Assembly (NCBI RefSeq): GCF_002879615.1
Contig: NZ_PNRF01000010.1
Location: 62,001 to 126,000 of the forward strand
Direction of reading: 5' to 3'
Length of the DNA: 64,000 nt
From: Billgrantia endophytica
GTDB taxonomy: Bacteria > Pseudomonadota > Gammaproteobacteria > Pseudomonadales > Halomonadaceae
Below, one piece after another: positions 1-9,078 of the stretch; the first letter of the stretch is position 1; each line of letters opens with the position of its first letter. The notes under the pieces were generated by a model. The model did not search any database. It was given only the letters and a program-made list of their open reading frames with translations, and was not told the origin of the DNA. The translations under genes were made by a program, and so were the position numbers.

Positions 1-2
1 GG

Positions 3-719
3 GGCGAGGACGGCGCCCTGCAGGGGGCGCTCGAGCTGCTGCGCATTCCCTATACCGGCAGTGGCGTGCTGGCATCTGCCCTGGGCATGGACAAGCAGCG
101 TACCAAGCAAGTCTGGCAGGCGGTGGGCCTGCCGACGCCGGAGGCGGTGATGCTTGCCGCGGACTCCAACTGGGACGAGGTGATTGCGAGCCTGGGCCTG
201 CCTCTCATCGTCAAGCCGGTTCATGAAGGGTCGACCCTGGGCATCAGCATCGTCGAGTGCCGGGCGTCGCTCGAGGCCGCCTACCGGGACGCGGCCCGTT
301 ACGATGCGCGTGTCATGGCTGAGCGCTTTATCGTGGGAGAGGAATATACGGTGTCCCTGCTTGGCGACAGGGTGTTGCCGGCCATACGAGTCGAGGTGCC
401 CGGAGGCTTCTACGACTACGACGCCAAATATATCTCCAATGACACGCTCTATCATTTGCCCTGTGGCCTCGATGCCAGGGCCGAGGCCGAATTGGGAGAA
501 CTGTGTCGGGAGGCTTTCGAGGCGATCGGGGGCGAGGGCTGGGGGCGGGTCGATGTGATGCGTGACGCCGGTGGGCGCTTCTGGCTCATCGAAGTCAATA
601 CCTCACCGGGCATGACCGACCATAGCCTGGTACCCCAGGCCGCGGCCCATGTCGGTATCGATTTCGATACCCTGGTGCTGTGTATCCTGGGCACGACACT
701 GGAGTCACACCAGGCATGA
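3..719 (+). CDS. ddlB: D-alanine--D-alanine ligase DdlB (5' end cut by window edge)
   Basis: ATP-grasp ligase that joins two D-alanines for the peptidoglycan stem peptide in the cytoplasm. The frame is open from the first bases of the window, and the translation begins inside the family motif GEDG...GALELLRIPYTGSGVLASA. The region with K in IVKPVHEGSTLGIS and the C-terminal ATP/Mg site EVNTSPGMT are both visible. About 238 residues are present, so roughly the first quarter is missing upstream. It sits directly before ftsQ, with a 4-base ATGA overlap, as in the usual division/cell-wall cluster. The identity is secure; only the N-terminus is unseen. Confidence 0.96.
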   Translation, partial: GEDGALQGALELLRIPYTGSGVLASALGMDKQRTKQVWQAVGLPTPEAVMLAADSNWDEVIASLGLPLIVKPVHEGSTLGISIVECRASLEAAYRDAARYDARVMAERFIVGEEYTVSLLGDRVLPAIRVEVPGGFYDYDAKYISNDTLYHLPCGLDARAEAELGELCREAFEAIGGEGWGRVDVMRDAGGRFWLIEVNTSPGMTDHSLVPQAAAHVGIDFDTLVLCILGTTLESHQA

Positions 720-1441
720 GCACCCGTGGTTCGTTGACGGGAGTGCTGTTGCTGCTGATCCTGCTGGGAGCCGGTGGGCGCGCACTCTGGATGTGGCTCG
801 ATCGACCCATCGAGCGTGTCTCGATTCGTGGAGAGCTCAACCACGTCAACGCCGATTATCTGCGGTCACAGCTGGCGCCCCTGGTTCAGGGGGAAACCTG
901 GCTATCGTCCGATTTACCGGCTCTGCGCCGTCGTGCCCGCTCCATAGACTGGCTCGCGGAGGTCAGAGTGGCGCGCGAGTGGCCCTATGCCCTGGCTTTC
1001 GAGTTGGTCGAGCAGGTTCCTGTCGCGCGCTGGAACGATGACTATCTGCTCAACCCCGCAGGCGAGCCGTTTGCCTTCGCACCGGTGGCGCCTCCCGATG
1101 GCCTGCCGGATCTCGCGGGTCCCGTGGGAAGTGGTGCCGAAGTGCTGGCCTACCATGAACGGCTGTCGCCACGATTCGACACCTTGGGCTTGACCATCAG
1201 TCAGCTTAGACTGGAACCTCGGGGGGCCTGGCGACTCCAGCTCGATGACGGTGTCTGGGTCATGTTGGGCCGCAGTGACCGGGAAGCGCGTCTGGCACGC
1301 CTTGCGGCGGCCTGGCAGCGCCAGTTGGGTCCGCAGGCGTCGCATATTCGCTACATAGACCTGCGTTATCCGAATGGTGTCGCGGTAGCTTGGCACGGCG
1401 AAACCGATATTGAAGAGGGTGATACCGATGACGCGGGCTAA
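716..1441 (+). CDS. ftsQ: Cell division protein FtsQ
   Basis: Single-pass inner-membrane divisome protein that links the early and late division complexes through FtsB/FtsL. The start at 716 overlaps the ddlB stop codon (ATGA) and gives 241 residues. An open frame reaches back to 680 but would add a tail running into ddlB. A hydrophobic segment at about residues 8-24 is followed by a POTRA-like region beginning IERVSIRGELNHV at about residue 32, then the FtsQ domain with WP..L.FELVEQVPVARW. Family length (about 240-290) and gene position agree. A gap of almost 200 bases follows before ftsA, larger than the tight ftsQ-ftsA spacing of many relatives. Confidence 0.93.
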   Translation: MSTRGSLTGVLLLLILLGAGGRALWMWLDRPIERVSIRGELNHVNADYLRSQLAPLVQGETWLSSDLPALRRRARSIDWLAEVRVAREWPYALAFELVEQVPVARWNDDYLLNPAGEPFAFAPVAPPDGLPDLAGPVGSGAEVLAYHERLSPRFDTLGLTISQLRLEPRGAWRLQLDDGVWVMLGRSDREARLARLAAAWQRQLGPQASHIRYIDLRYPNGVAVAWHGETDIEEGDTDDAG

Positions 1442-1540
1442 TCGCTTTTTCAAGACGCTATTCAAGCGATAAGTCGACAAATGGTGTTCCTTTTGCCACA
1501 AATAACCCGTATCGTAAGCGCTGTTTCTCGTATTGGACTG

Positions 1541-1568
1541 GTGGTTTAACGCTAGTTGTTCCTATAAT
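1541..1568 (+). promoter_or_regulatory. Possible promoter upstream of ftsA
   Basis: The ftsQ-ftsA gap holds a perfect -10 hexamer, TATAAT, at 1563-1568. The best -35 candidate is weak (GTGGTT at 1541-1546, 16-base spacer). A dedicated ftsAZ promoter would fit the unusually long gap, but the -35 is poor, so this is tentative. Confidence 0.35.
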
Positions 1569-1637
1569 AGGCGAAATGACCATTTATCGGATTAATGGAA
1601 TTCCCTGCGGGTCAAGTTTCAGGAGATACCCCGGCGC

Positions 1638-2921
1638 ATGGCAGTCACTTCCAACTCATCTAATATGGTAGTCGGACTGGATATCGGTACATCCAAGGTG
1701 GTGGCTATCGTCGGGCAGCGAACCGATGACGGCGGCATCGAAATCGCTGGTATCGGCTCACACCCTTCCCGCGGCATGAAGAAGGGTGTTGTCATCAATA
1801 TCGAATCCACCGTGCAATCTATTCAGCGTGCCGTCGAAGAGGCCGAACTGATGGCCGGTTGCGATATCCACTCGGTTTATGTGGGTGTTGCCGGCAGTCA
1901 TATCAGCTCCATGAACTCGGATGGCGTGGTTGCGATAAAAGAGCGCGAAGTGATGTCATCCGATATTGATCGAGTTATTGATTCAGCGCGGGCACGGGCT
2001 ATTTCGGAAGGCCAGCGTGTGCTCCACGTACTGCCCCAGGAGTTCTCCATCGATACCCAGGGTGGCATACGGGAGCCGTTGGGCATGTCCGGGGTGCGAC
2101 TGGAAGCCCGGGTACACCTGGTCACGGCGGCGCTCAATGCGGTGCAGAATATCGACAAATGCGTACGCCGCTGTGGCCTGGAAGTCGACGCCATCATTCT
2201 CGAGCAGCTCGCTTCCAGCATGGCGGTGTTGACAGAGGACGAACGGGAACTGGGCGTGTGCATGGTGGACATCGGTGGCGGTACCACCGACATTGCCGTA
2301 TTCACCGAAGGCGCGATCCGGCACACGGCGGTGATTCCCATCGCCGGTGACCAGGTGACCAACGACATCGCCATGGCGCTGCGTACGCCTACCCAGTATG
2401 CCGAGGAGATCAAGGTCAAGTACGCCTGTGCGCTGACGCAGCTGGCCGCCAGCGATGAGATGATCAAGGTACCGAGCGTCGGGGATCGTCCATCACGGGA
2501 TCTGTCACGCCAGGCGCTGGCCGAGGTGGTCGAGCCGCGCTACGAGGAGTTGTTCACCCTCATCCGTGATGAATTACGTCGCAGCGGCTTCGAGGATCTC
2601 GTGGCGGCTGGCGTGGTCTTGACCGGCGGAACCTCGCGCATGGAGGGCGTGGTCGAGCTGGCGGAGGAGATATTTCATATGCCGGTTCGCATTGCCTGCC
2701 CGCACAATGTGCGTGGTCTGGCCGATGTGGTCCGAAATCCGATTTATTCTACGGGAGTCGGTTTGCTACATTATGCTCTTCAGGAAGCCCAGCATGGGCG
2801 GGGGCGTGAGGGCAGGATAGTAACGGCGCAACCCAGGCGTGATGACGTCTCCCAGCGTGGAGTATGGGAAGGGATTCCGGCGCTGGCAAAAATCAAGGGC
2901 TGGTTGAAAGGAAATTTCTGA
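1638..2921 (+). CDS. ftsA: Cell division protein FtsA
   Basis: Actin-like ATPase that tethers FtsZ filaments to the membrane and recruits later divisome proteins. The phosphate-1 motif VGLDIGTSKVVAIVG is near residue 12 and the phosphate-2 motif VDIGGGTTDIAVF near residue 210. The C-terminus IPALAKIKGWLKGNF fits the amphipathic membrane-targeting helix. At 427 residues it is slightly longer than E. coli FtsA (420). AGGAG lies just upstream of the start. ftsZ follows after 33 bases, so the two are probably co-transcribed. Confidence 0.97.
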   Translation: MAVTSNSSNMVVGLDIGTSKVVAIVGQRTDDGGIEIAGIGSHPSRGMKKGVVINIESTVQSIQRAVEEAELMAGCDIHSVYVGVAGSHISSMNSDGVVAIKEREVMSSDIDRVIDSARARAISEGQRVLHVLPQEFSIDTQGGIREPLGMSGVRLEARVHLVTAALNAVQNIDKCVRRCGLEVDAIILEQLASSMAVLTEDERELGVCMVDIGGGTTDIAVFTEGAIRHTAVIPIAGDQVTNDIAMALRTPTQYAEEIKVKYACALTQLAASDEMIKVPSVGDRPSRDLSRQALAEVVEPRYEELFTLIRDELRRSGFEDLVAAGVVLTGGTSRMEGVVELAEEIFHMPVRIACPHNVRGLADVVRNPIYSTGVGLLHYALQEAQHGRGREGRIVTAQPRRDDVSQRGVWEGIPALAKIKGWLKGNF

Positions 2922-2954
2922 CAGGGCCGCGGTGCGGTCCAGGAGACGGGGCTT

Positions 2955-4127
2955 ATGTTCGAACTGGTAGATAGCGCACCCTCGAGCAGTGCGGTCATCA
3001 AGGTCGTCGGCGTGGGTGGAGGCGGCGGCAACGCCGTCAACCACATGGTCGAGAGCAACATCGAGGGCGTGGAGTTCATCTGCGCCAATACGGATGCTCA
3101 GGCACTCAAGCGAGTGTCGGCGAAGACCGTACTCCAATTAGGCAACGAGATCACCAAGGGGCTGGGCGCTGGCGCCAATCCCGACGTGGGTCGCCAGGCG
3201 GCCATGGAGGATCGTGAGCGCATCGCCGAGCTGATCCGCGGTGCCGATATGGTCTTCATCACTGCCGGGATGGGTGGCGGCACCGGTACCGGGGGCGCCC
3301 CTGTGGTGGCTCAGGTGGCCAAGGAGCTGGGCATCCTCACCGTGGCGGTGGTGACACGGCCGTTCCCGTTCGAAGGCCCCAAGCGCATGCGTGTCGCCGA
3401 GGAGGGCATGAAGGAGCTCTCCGAACACGTCGACTCCCTGATTACCATTCCCAACGAGAAGCTGCTTTCCGTTCTGGGCAAGAATGCCAGCCTGCTCACG
3501 GCTTTCAGCGCTGCCAATGACGTGCTGCTGGGTGCCGTCCAGGGCATCGCCGAGCTGATCACCAGCCCCGGTATCATCAACGTCGACTTCGCCGACGTCC
3601 GCACCGTGATGTCCGAAATGGGCATGGCGATGATGGGAACCGGTGGCGCAACCGGGGAAAATCGTGCCCGCGAGGCGGCCGAGAAGGCCATTCGCAGCCC
3701 GCTGCTCGAGGATATCGACCTGCACGGTGCTCGCGGTATCCTGGTCAACATCACCGCTGGCCCGGACCTTTCCATTGGTGAATTCAACGACGTGGGCGCC
3801 ACGGTTCAGGAGTTTGCTTCCCAGGATGCTACCATTGTGGTAGGCACGTCGATCGACATGGACATGACCGATGAGCTGCGTGTCACCGTGGTGGCGGCCG
3901 GATTGGAAGGACGGCAGCAGAAGATTGCCGGACGCGAGAGTGCCAAGCGCCCCGAGGGGAGCGAGTATCGTCAGCGGCAGCAGCCTGCCATGCGTCAGCA
4001 GAGCGCCGTGGCCACCAAGGCCGAGCCACAGGAGGCCGTGAAGCCACGGCCCGAGAAGCGCCGCTCTCCTCAGGAGCTGGACGATTATCTCGACATCCCG
4101 GCCTTCCTGCGGCGTCAGGCTGATTGA
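2955..4127 (+). CDS. ftsZ: Cell division protein FtsZ
   Basis: Tubulin-like GTPase that polymerises into the Z ring at mid-cell. The tubulin signature [15 protein letters not shown] is clear near residue 105, and the N-terminal [15 protein letters not shown] forms part of the GTP pocket. After a charged linker (about residues 320-370) the C-terminal peptide [15 protein letters not shown] is the conserved docking tail for FtsA and ZipA. Length 390 is normal. A GGAGA ribosome site lies a few bases before the ATG. Confidence 0.98.
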   Translation: MFELVDSAPSSSAVIKVVGVGGGGGNAVNHMVESNIEGVEFICANTDAQALKRVSAKTVLQLGNEITKGLGAGANPDVGRQAAMEDRERIAELIRGADMVFITAGMGGGTGTGGAPVVAQVAKELGILTVAVVTRPFPFEGPKRMRVAEEGMKELSEHVDSLITIPNEKLLSVLGKNASLLTAFSAANDVLLGAVQGIAELITSPGIINVDFADVRTVMSEMGMAMMGTGGATGENRAREAAEKAIRSPLLEDIDLHGARGILVNITAGPDLSIGEFNDVGATVQEFASQDATIVVGTSIDMDMTDELRVTVVAAGLEGRQQKIAGRESAKRPEGSEYRQRQQPAMRQQSAVATKAEPQEAVKPRPEKRRSPQELDDYLDIPAFLRRQAD

Positions 4128-4169
4128 TAACCGCTATCGACTGATTAGGCAGGGTCAGGAGATGTTTTT

Positions 4170-4198
4170 TTGTTGAAACACATGTTCGGTGTTATAGT
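4170..4198 (+). promoter_or_regulatory. Probable lpxC promoter
   Basis: The ftsZ-lpxC gap contains TTGTTG (4170-4175) and TATAGT (4193-4198) separated by 17 bases, in an AT-rich stretch about 40 bases before the lpxC ATG. Both hexamers are close to the sigma-70 consensus. This would allow lpxC expression independent of the division genes. Confidence 0.5.
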
Positions 4199-4238
4199 GA
4201 ACGGTGTTTGATAACTAACAACCGCCTGGCTACTGCCC

Positions 4239-5150
4239 ATGATCAGACAACGCACCCTGCAAAACATCATTCGCGCCACTGGCGTCGGCCTCCACTCCGG
4301 CAAGAAGGTCTATCTGACGCTGCGTCCGGCACCGGTCAATACCGGTATCGTGTTTGTGCGCACGGATCTCGATCCCGAAGTGCAGGTTCCGGCCCGTGCT
4401 ACCCTGGTCAACGACACGACGCTATGCACGGCGTTGTCGCGGGATGGGATCAAGGTCGCGACAGTGGAACACCTGATGTCCGCCTTCGCGGGCCTGGGCA
4501 TCGACAACGCCTACGTGGATGTCAGCGCTCCCGAAGTGCCGATCATGGATGGCAGCGCTGGTCCGTTCGTATTCCTGATTCAATCGGCGGGGATTGCCGA
4601 ACAGGATGCGCCGAAACAGTTCATCCGCATCAAGCGCGAAGTCCTGGTCCGTGAGGATGGGAAGGAGGCTCGTTTCCTGCCTCATCAGGGGTTCAAGGTC
4701 TCCTTCGCCATTGAATTCGACCATCCTGTTTTCGAAGATCAGAAGCAGACGGCCGTCGTCGACTTCTCCACGACCTCCTTCGTCAAGGAAGTGTCCCGGG
4801 CACGAACCTTCGGTTTCATGCGTGACCTCGAATACCTTCGGGCCAACAACCTGGCGCTGGGAGGCAGTCTCGACAATGCCATCGTGGTCGATGACTACCG
4901 CATCGTGAACGAGGGTGGGTTGCGTTACGAGGATGAATTCGTCAAGCACAAGGTGCTCGATGCCATCGGTGACCTCTACCTGCTGGGTTACAGCCTGATC
5001 GGCGAGTTCCGTGGTGTGAAGTCCGGCCATGCGCTGAACAACCAGCTGTGCCGCGCCCTGCTCGACCAGCCGGATGCCTACGAGATCGTCACCTTCGAGA
5101 ATGAGCGGGAGCTGGCGCCGATCTCATACGCCCAGCCTGCCATGGCCTGA
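4239..5150 (+). CDS. lpxC: UDP-3-O-acyl-N-acetylglucosamine deacetylase LpxC
   Basis: Zinc amidase for the committed step of lipid A synthesis in the cytoplasm. The N-terminus ([20 protein letters not shown]) is typical. Zinc-ligand regions are visible: VEHLMSAF near residue 78 and [10 protein letters not shown] near residue 237; SGHALNN supplies the catalytic histidine. Length 303 matches the E. coli enzyme (305). It is the usual last gene after ftsZ. A perfect long palindrome follows before the convergent bioA gene. Confidence 0.97.
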   Translation: MIRQRTLQNIIRATGVGLHSGKKVYLTLRPAPVNTGIVFVRTDLDPEVQVPARATLVNDTTLCTALSRDGIKVATVEHLMSAFAGLGIDNAYVDVSAPEVPIMDGSAGPFVFLIQSAGIAEQDAPKQFIRIKREVLVREDGKEARFLPHQGFKVSFAIEFDHPVFEDQKQTAVVDFSTTSFVKEVSRARTFGFMRDLEYLRANNLALGGSLDNAIVVDDYRIVNEGGLRYEDEFVKHKVLDAIGDLYLLGYSLIGEFRGVKSGHALNNQLCRALLDQPDAYEIVTFENERELAPISYAQPAMA

Positions 5151-5205
5151 TAGAAATCGGCTAGCCTCATTTGCCGGGTCGCTCCACTGTCATGTGGGAG
5201 CCCGG

Positions 5206-5244
5206 CCCAGAACGCCGTCCCCGGTCCGGGGACGGCGTTCTGGG
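5206..5244. terminator. Bidirectional hairpin between lpxC and bioA
   Basis: Perfect 19-base arms (5206-5224 and 5226-5244, starting CCCAGAACGCCG) pair around a single central T. In practice the inner bases would open to form a loop. It abuts the bioA stop codon and separates two convergent genes, so a shared transcription stop is the natural reading. There is no clear T-run on either side. Confidence 0.6.
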
Positions 5245-6510
5245 TTACTGGAACCAACCTTTCATGACGCCGGTTATGTGGCGCATGTCCTCTTCCGGTG
5301 TGATATAGGCCGGCATGGTGTAGAGCCATCGACCAAAAGGGCGTAGCCAGACTCCCCGGGCCCGGGCAAGGTTCGCGACGCCCTCGAGATCGGCGGCATT
5401 CTTCACCTCGATAACGGCAGTGGCGCCCAGCACTCGCACGTCCCGTACCTGCGGGTGCCGCCGCAGCGCCTCGTCTTCCAGCAGTTCCTCGCGCAGGAGC
5501 CGGTTGAGTCCGGCGATCTTCTCCAGGTATCGCTCGTCCTCGAACACGGCCAGGCTCTCCAGCGCCACCCGGCAGGCCAGCGGATTACCCATGAAGGTGG
5601 GGCCATGCATGAAGGCATGCGCCGGGCTGTCGCCAATGAAGGCATCATGTACCTTGTCGTTGGCCAGCGTGGCCGCGTGTCCCAGATACCCCCCGGTCAA
5701 CCCCTTGGAGAGAACCATGATGTCAGGCGCCATGTCGGCATGGTCGGCGGCGAACAGTTTGCCGGTACGGCCGAAGCCGGTGGCCACCTCATCGAAGACC
5801 AGCAGGACATCGAATTCCTCGCACAGAGCCTGCGCGCCCTTGAGGTAGAGGGGCGAGGTCATGTTGAGCCCGCCGGCGGCCTGCAGCAGTGGTTCCATCA
5901 GTAGCGCGGCGATCTCATGGTGATGCTGCTCCAGCACCGCACGCAGGGCCGCGAGGTCGGCGGACACCGCCTCTGGCTCGGCGTCGAAAGGCGCTGCGGG
6001 GGCGGGGGCGAAGTGGTGACGGGGCAGGTAACCGGAGAACAGCGAATGCATGCCCTCCTCGGGATCGCACACCGCCATGCAGCCAGCGGTATCGCCGTGG
6101 TAGGCCTTCATCAATGAGAGCATGCGGTGCTTGCCGGGGTTGCCGCGCAGACGGTGGTACTGCACCGCCATCTTCATGGCCACTTCCATGCCCACCGAGC
6201 CGCTGTCGGAAAAGAAGACATGATCGAGGCCTTCGGGTGTCACGCGGACCAGCTCCCTGGCCAGGCGGTCGGCAGGCTCATGGGTCAGCCCGCCCAGCAT
6301 GACGTGACAGAGTTCACCGGCCTGCTCACGAATCGCCGCCACCAGGCGTGGATGCGCGTAGCCATGAATCATGCACCACCATGAGCAGGTGGCATCGAGC
6401 AACTGCTCGCCGCCCTCCAGAATGAAGCGAGGCCCCTCGCCACCGATGACCTTCGGCGCCGGTGACTGGGACTTGAGATGAGCGTAGGGATGCCAGACAG
6501 GGGACGTCAT
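5245..6510 (-). CDS. bioA: Adenosylmethionine--8-amino-7-oxononanoate aminotransferase BioA
   Basis: PLP enzyme converting KAPA to 7,8-diaminopelargonate with S-adenosylmethionine as amino donor, the third step of biotin ring assembly. Class-III aminotransferase features: ATCSWWCMIHGYAHP near residue 40, the FSDSGSVGMEVAMK cofactor region, the D of VFDEVATGFGRTG, and the Schiff-base lysine in VLSKGLTGGYLG. Length 421 is normal. GGAGG lies about 5 bases before the ATG. It lies on the same strand as the other bio genes but is separated from bioD by a tRNA gene, so it may have its own promoter. Confidence 0.96.
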   Translation of the reverse strand: MTSPVWHPYAHLKSQSPAPKVIGGEGPRFILEGGEQLLDATCSWWCMIHGYAHPRLVAAIREQAGELCHVMLGGLTHEPADRLARELVRVTPEGLDHVFFSDSGSVGMEVAMKMAVQYHRLRGNPGKHRMLSLMKAYHGDTAGCMAVCDPEEGMHSLFSGYLPRHHFAPAPAAPFDAEPEAVSADLAALRAVLEQHHHEIAALLMEPLLQAAGGLNMTSPLYLKGAQALCEEFDVLLVFDEVATGFGRTGKLFAADHADMAPDIMVLSKGLTGGYLGHAATLANDKVHDAFIGDSPAHAFMHGPTFMGNPLACRVALESLAVFEDERYLEKIAGLNRLLREELLEDEALRRHPQVRDVRVLGATAVIEVKNAADLEGVANLARARGVWLRPFGRWLYTMPAYITPEEDMRHITGVMKGWFQ

Positions 6511-6675
6511 CGAACCTCCGTGGGCTGGTGGGAAGTCTGGATCTGGGAGTCATGCAACGGGAGTCGGTCGGGATCGGGTGCGTGGCGCATGCGCACGAGT
6601 CGCGGAAAGCGAAAGGCTATCGCTGTCGCACTCGGGGGAGACGTAAGGTGATTCGGCGAACGATTGCCGAAGAAA

Positions 6676-6760
<85 letters not shown>

Positions 6761-6804
6761 AGGGTTGGGCAGGCGTCCACATTGTACGGACGCACATTCG
6801 CAAG

Positions 6805-7506
6805 TCAATCGCCATGAGGCAGTTTCAGGTAGTGGGCTGCCGCCTCGGGGCGCCTTTCATGATCCATGTCCCGCAGGCGCGGAACGATTCCCAGGCACGG
6901 GCCCGGCAGGGCGTGTTCGAGGGTGGCCAGGTTATCGGCATAGAGAGCCGTATCCGCGGCAAAACGCTCATCGAGAAGGTTGCCCACCCATCCGGCAAGA
7001 GGCAGGCCGTCGGCGCGTATGGCCTCCGCGGTCAGGCAGGCGTGGCTGATGCAGCCGAGCTTGAGGCCCACGACCAGTATCACCGGCAGTTCCAGGCGCA
7101 CGGCGAGACGCGAAAGATCCTCATGATCATTGAGTGGAACCCGCCAGCCACCGGCGCCCTCTACCAGGGACAGCGCCCGCCGCCCGGCCAGCAGCGGGGC
7201 TATATGCCCGACAAGGGCATCCACGGTAACCGTGGTGCCGGCACGGCGGGCCGCCAGATGCGGGGCAATGGCGGGTTCGAAGGCAAATGGGTTGATCGCC
7301 GCGTAGGTCAATGGTGGTGTGCCTTGGGCCTGCAGTGCCAAGGCGTCTTCGTTCTGCAGTCCCGCATGGGTTCGTTCGCAGCCCGAGGCAATGGGCTTCA
7401 ATCCCAGGGTGCTCATTCCCTGGCGGCGGGCCAGGGACAGCAGCCCGGTGGCGACCAGTGTCTTGCCGACGTCGGTATCGGTGCCCGTGACGAAGAAGGC
7501 GGCCAT
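6805..7506 (-). CDS. bioD: Dethiobiotin synthetase BioD
   Basis: ATP-dependent carboxylation of diaminopelargonate to form the ureido ring of dethiobiotin. The N-terminal P-loop FVTGTDTDVGKTLVATG is diagnostic, as are LKPIASGCE and the VEGAGGWRVPLNDHEDL segment. Length 233 fits the family (about 225-240). It begins 4 bases after the bioC stop, as the last gene of the bioBFHCD set. The tRNA-Leu gene follows 44 bases downstream. Confidence 0.96.
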   Translation of the reverse strand: MAAFFVTGTDTDVGKTLVATGLLSLARRQGMSTLGLKPIASGCERTHAGLQNEDALALQAQGTPPLTYAAINPFAFEPAIAPHLAARRAGTTVTVDALVGHIAPLLAGRRALSLVEGAGGWRVPLNDHEDLSRLAVRLELPVILVVGLKLGCISHACLTAEAIRADGLPLAGWVGNLLDERFAADTALYADNLATLEHALPGPCLGIVPRLRDMDHERRPEAAAHYLKLPHGD

Positions 7507-7510
7507 GGGA

Positions 7511-8329
7511 TTACTCCTTGTCGAGTACGAGGGTCAGGCGTGTGTAGCTGACCGGTAGGCCATCCGGCTCGCGCAACGCCTCGAAGCGGCGCGAGGCACG
7601 AGCCAGGTCGGACCGGGAGAGACGGGCCCCGGGCCGGGAAGCCTGCGCGCCGACACCCTTGATCGAAGCCATGACCGCGCTGAGATTCGGGTAGAAGAAC
7701 CGTTCGGTACGGGCCTCTACATGGACACCGGAAAAGCCCGCCAGGCGGGCGCTGGCCACATGGCGATCCCTGGAGTGGAAGGTCAGTAGTGCAGAAGGAT
7801 TCGACCAGGCATGCCCCACCTCGAAGAGAGTGCCCGGTCCCAGGGTGTTGACCAGGGCGCGCCCGCGAGGGCGGAGTACACGATGGATCTCCGACAGCAC
7901 GACATCGAGATCCAGGCACCATTGAATGGCCAGGTTGGAGAAGACCACGTCCTGCTGTCCATCGTGCAGCGGCAACGCACCGGCATCGGCGCATAGCCAC
8001 GTGACAGGGCTGCCATGGATCGCTCTGGCCCTTTCGAGCATCCCGTACGACAGGTCGAGACCGATCACCCGGCTGGTCGGGCCGTACTGTGACGCCAGGC
8101 GAGTACTCCAGTGTCCCGGGCCACAGCCCAGGTCCAGGATGTTCCAGGGGGTCCGGTGGCGGCGGTCCGGCAGATACGCCCATAGGGCTTCGCCCATTTC
8201 GTGCTGTGCTCTGGCCAACTGGGTATAGCGGGGCGCGGCACGGGAAAAGGCATGAGCCACACGGCGTCGCCAGAGCCCATCTTCCGGGCTGTCCATTGGC
8301 TGCGGGGTCAGAGCCAGCGGGGAGGTCAT
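7511..8329 (-). CDS. bioC: Malonyl-ACP O-methyltransferase BioC
   Basis: SAM-dependent methyltransferase that methylates malonyl-ACP so fatty-acid synthase can build the pimeloyl chain. The class I SAM site ILDLGCGPGHWSTRLA and the following FSNLAIQWC..L region match BioC. The chosen start (8329) overlaps the bioH stop by ATGA and gives 272 residues. The frame extends upstream to 8428 but only with proline-rich sequence inside bioH. The N-terminal RRRVAHAFSRAAPRYTQLA is the usual BioC beginning. Confidence 0.93.
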   Translation of the reverse strand: MTSPLALTPQPMDSPEDGLWRRRVAHAFSRAAPRYTQLARAQHEMGEALWAYLPDRRHRTPWNILDLGCGPGHWSTRLASQYGPTSRVIGLDLSYGMLERARAIHGSPVTWLCADAGALPLHDGQQDVVFSNLAIQWCLDLDVVLSEIHRVLRPRGRALVNTLGPGTLFEVGHAWSNPSALLTFHSRDRHVASARLAGFSGVHVEARTERFFYPNLSAVMASIKGVGAQASRPGARLSRSDLARASRRFEALREPDGLPVSYTRLTLVLDKE

Positions 8330-9078
8330 GGGGGCAACGTCATGGCAAGGGGTGTGGCATGGTCCACCCGCGAGAGGACAGCGACCAGGTGTCGAGCCAG
8401 TCGATCGGGGCGCGTCAGCATGGGGCAATGGCCAGTATCACCAAGGATATGGTCGGCTGCCTGGCGGATCGATCCGGACAGCAGCGGGTCATTCCGTCCC
8501 ACCACCTGGTGTATGGGACATGGCGGTGTGGCGAGAATGTGCCTGGCATCGAGTCGTGCCAGCAGGTCCAGTCCCGCGGCCAGGGTCGCGCAAGAAGCGC
8601 TCGGCTTGTGGCCGACCAGGTCGAGCAGACGTCGGTAGGCGGTGCGGGAGTCGGGCTCCCCCTGTAACTGCCAGCGCAGGAAATGCCGCCAGGTAGCGTC
8701 CGGGTTGCGCTCGAAGGTACGGCGAAAGGTGGCCAGCTCGGTGTCGGTCACGCCATCGGTGGCGCAGAATCGTGGCCCCATGCCGAGCATTACCAGGGCT
8801 CGGGGCGGGGGCAGGTAGGCGAGCAGGGAGCTGGCCAGAAGGCCGCCCAGGGACCAGCCGACCCAAACGGCATCGGTCGGCAGTTTGCTGGCCATTTGCC
8901 TGGCCAGCCCGGCCATGTCGTCCGGAGTGGCCGGCACGGGTTGCAGGGTATCGGCCGGTGCGCCGTAGCCGGGCCAATCGGGGGTCTGAACATTCAGGCC
9001 TTGCGGCCAGTAGGGGGCCAGGGGTTGCCAGATTCGTGCGTCGACACCCCAGCCGGACAGCAGAACCAGTGATGTCAT
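8326..9078 (-). CDS. bioH: Pimeloyl-ACP methyl ester carboxylesterase BioH
   Basis: Alpha/beta hydrolase that removes the methyl ester to end pimelate chain growth. The start LVLLSGWGVDARIWQPLA, the nucleophile elbow GWSLGG (serine near residue 80), the acid in GRNDPLLSG and the histidine in GDTGHCPMLTRPD form a complete triad. Length 250 is close to E. coli BioH (256). ATGA overlaps link it to bioF upstream and bioC downstream, so translation is probably coupled. The bio context makes BioH much likelier than another esterase. Confidence 0.92.
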   Translation of the reverse strand: MTSLVLLSGWGVDARIWQPLAPYWPQGLNVQTPDWPGYGAPADTLQPVPATPDDMAGLARQMASKLPTDAVWVGWSLGGLLASSLLAYLPPPRALVMLGMGPRFCATDGVTDTELATFRRTFERNPDATWRHFLRWQLQGEPDSRTAYRRLLDLVGHKPSASCATLAAGLDLLARLDARHILATPPCPIHQVVGRNDPLLSGSIRQAADHILGDTGHCPMLTRPDRLARHLVAVLSRVDHATPLAMTLPP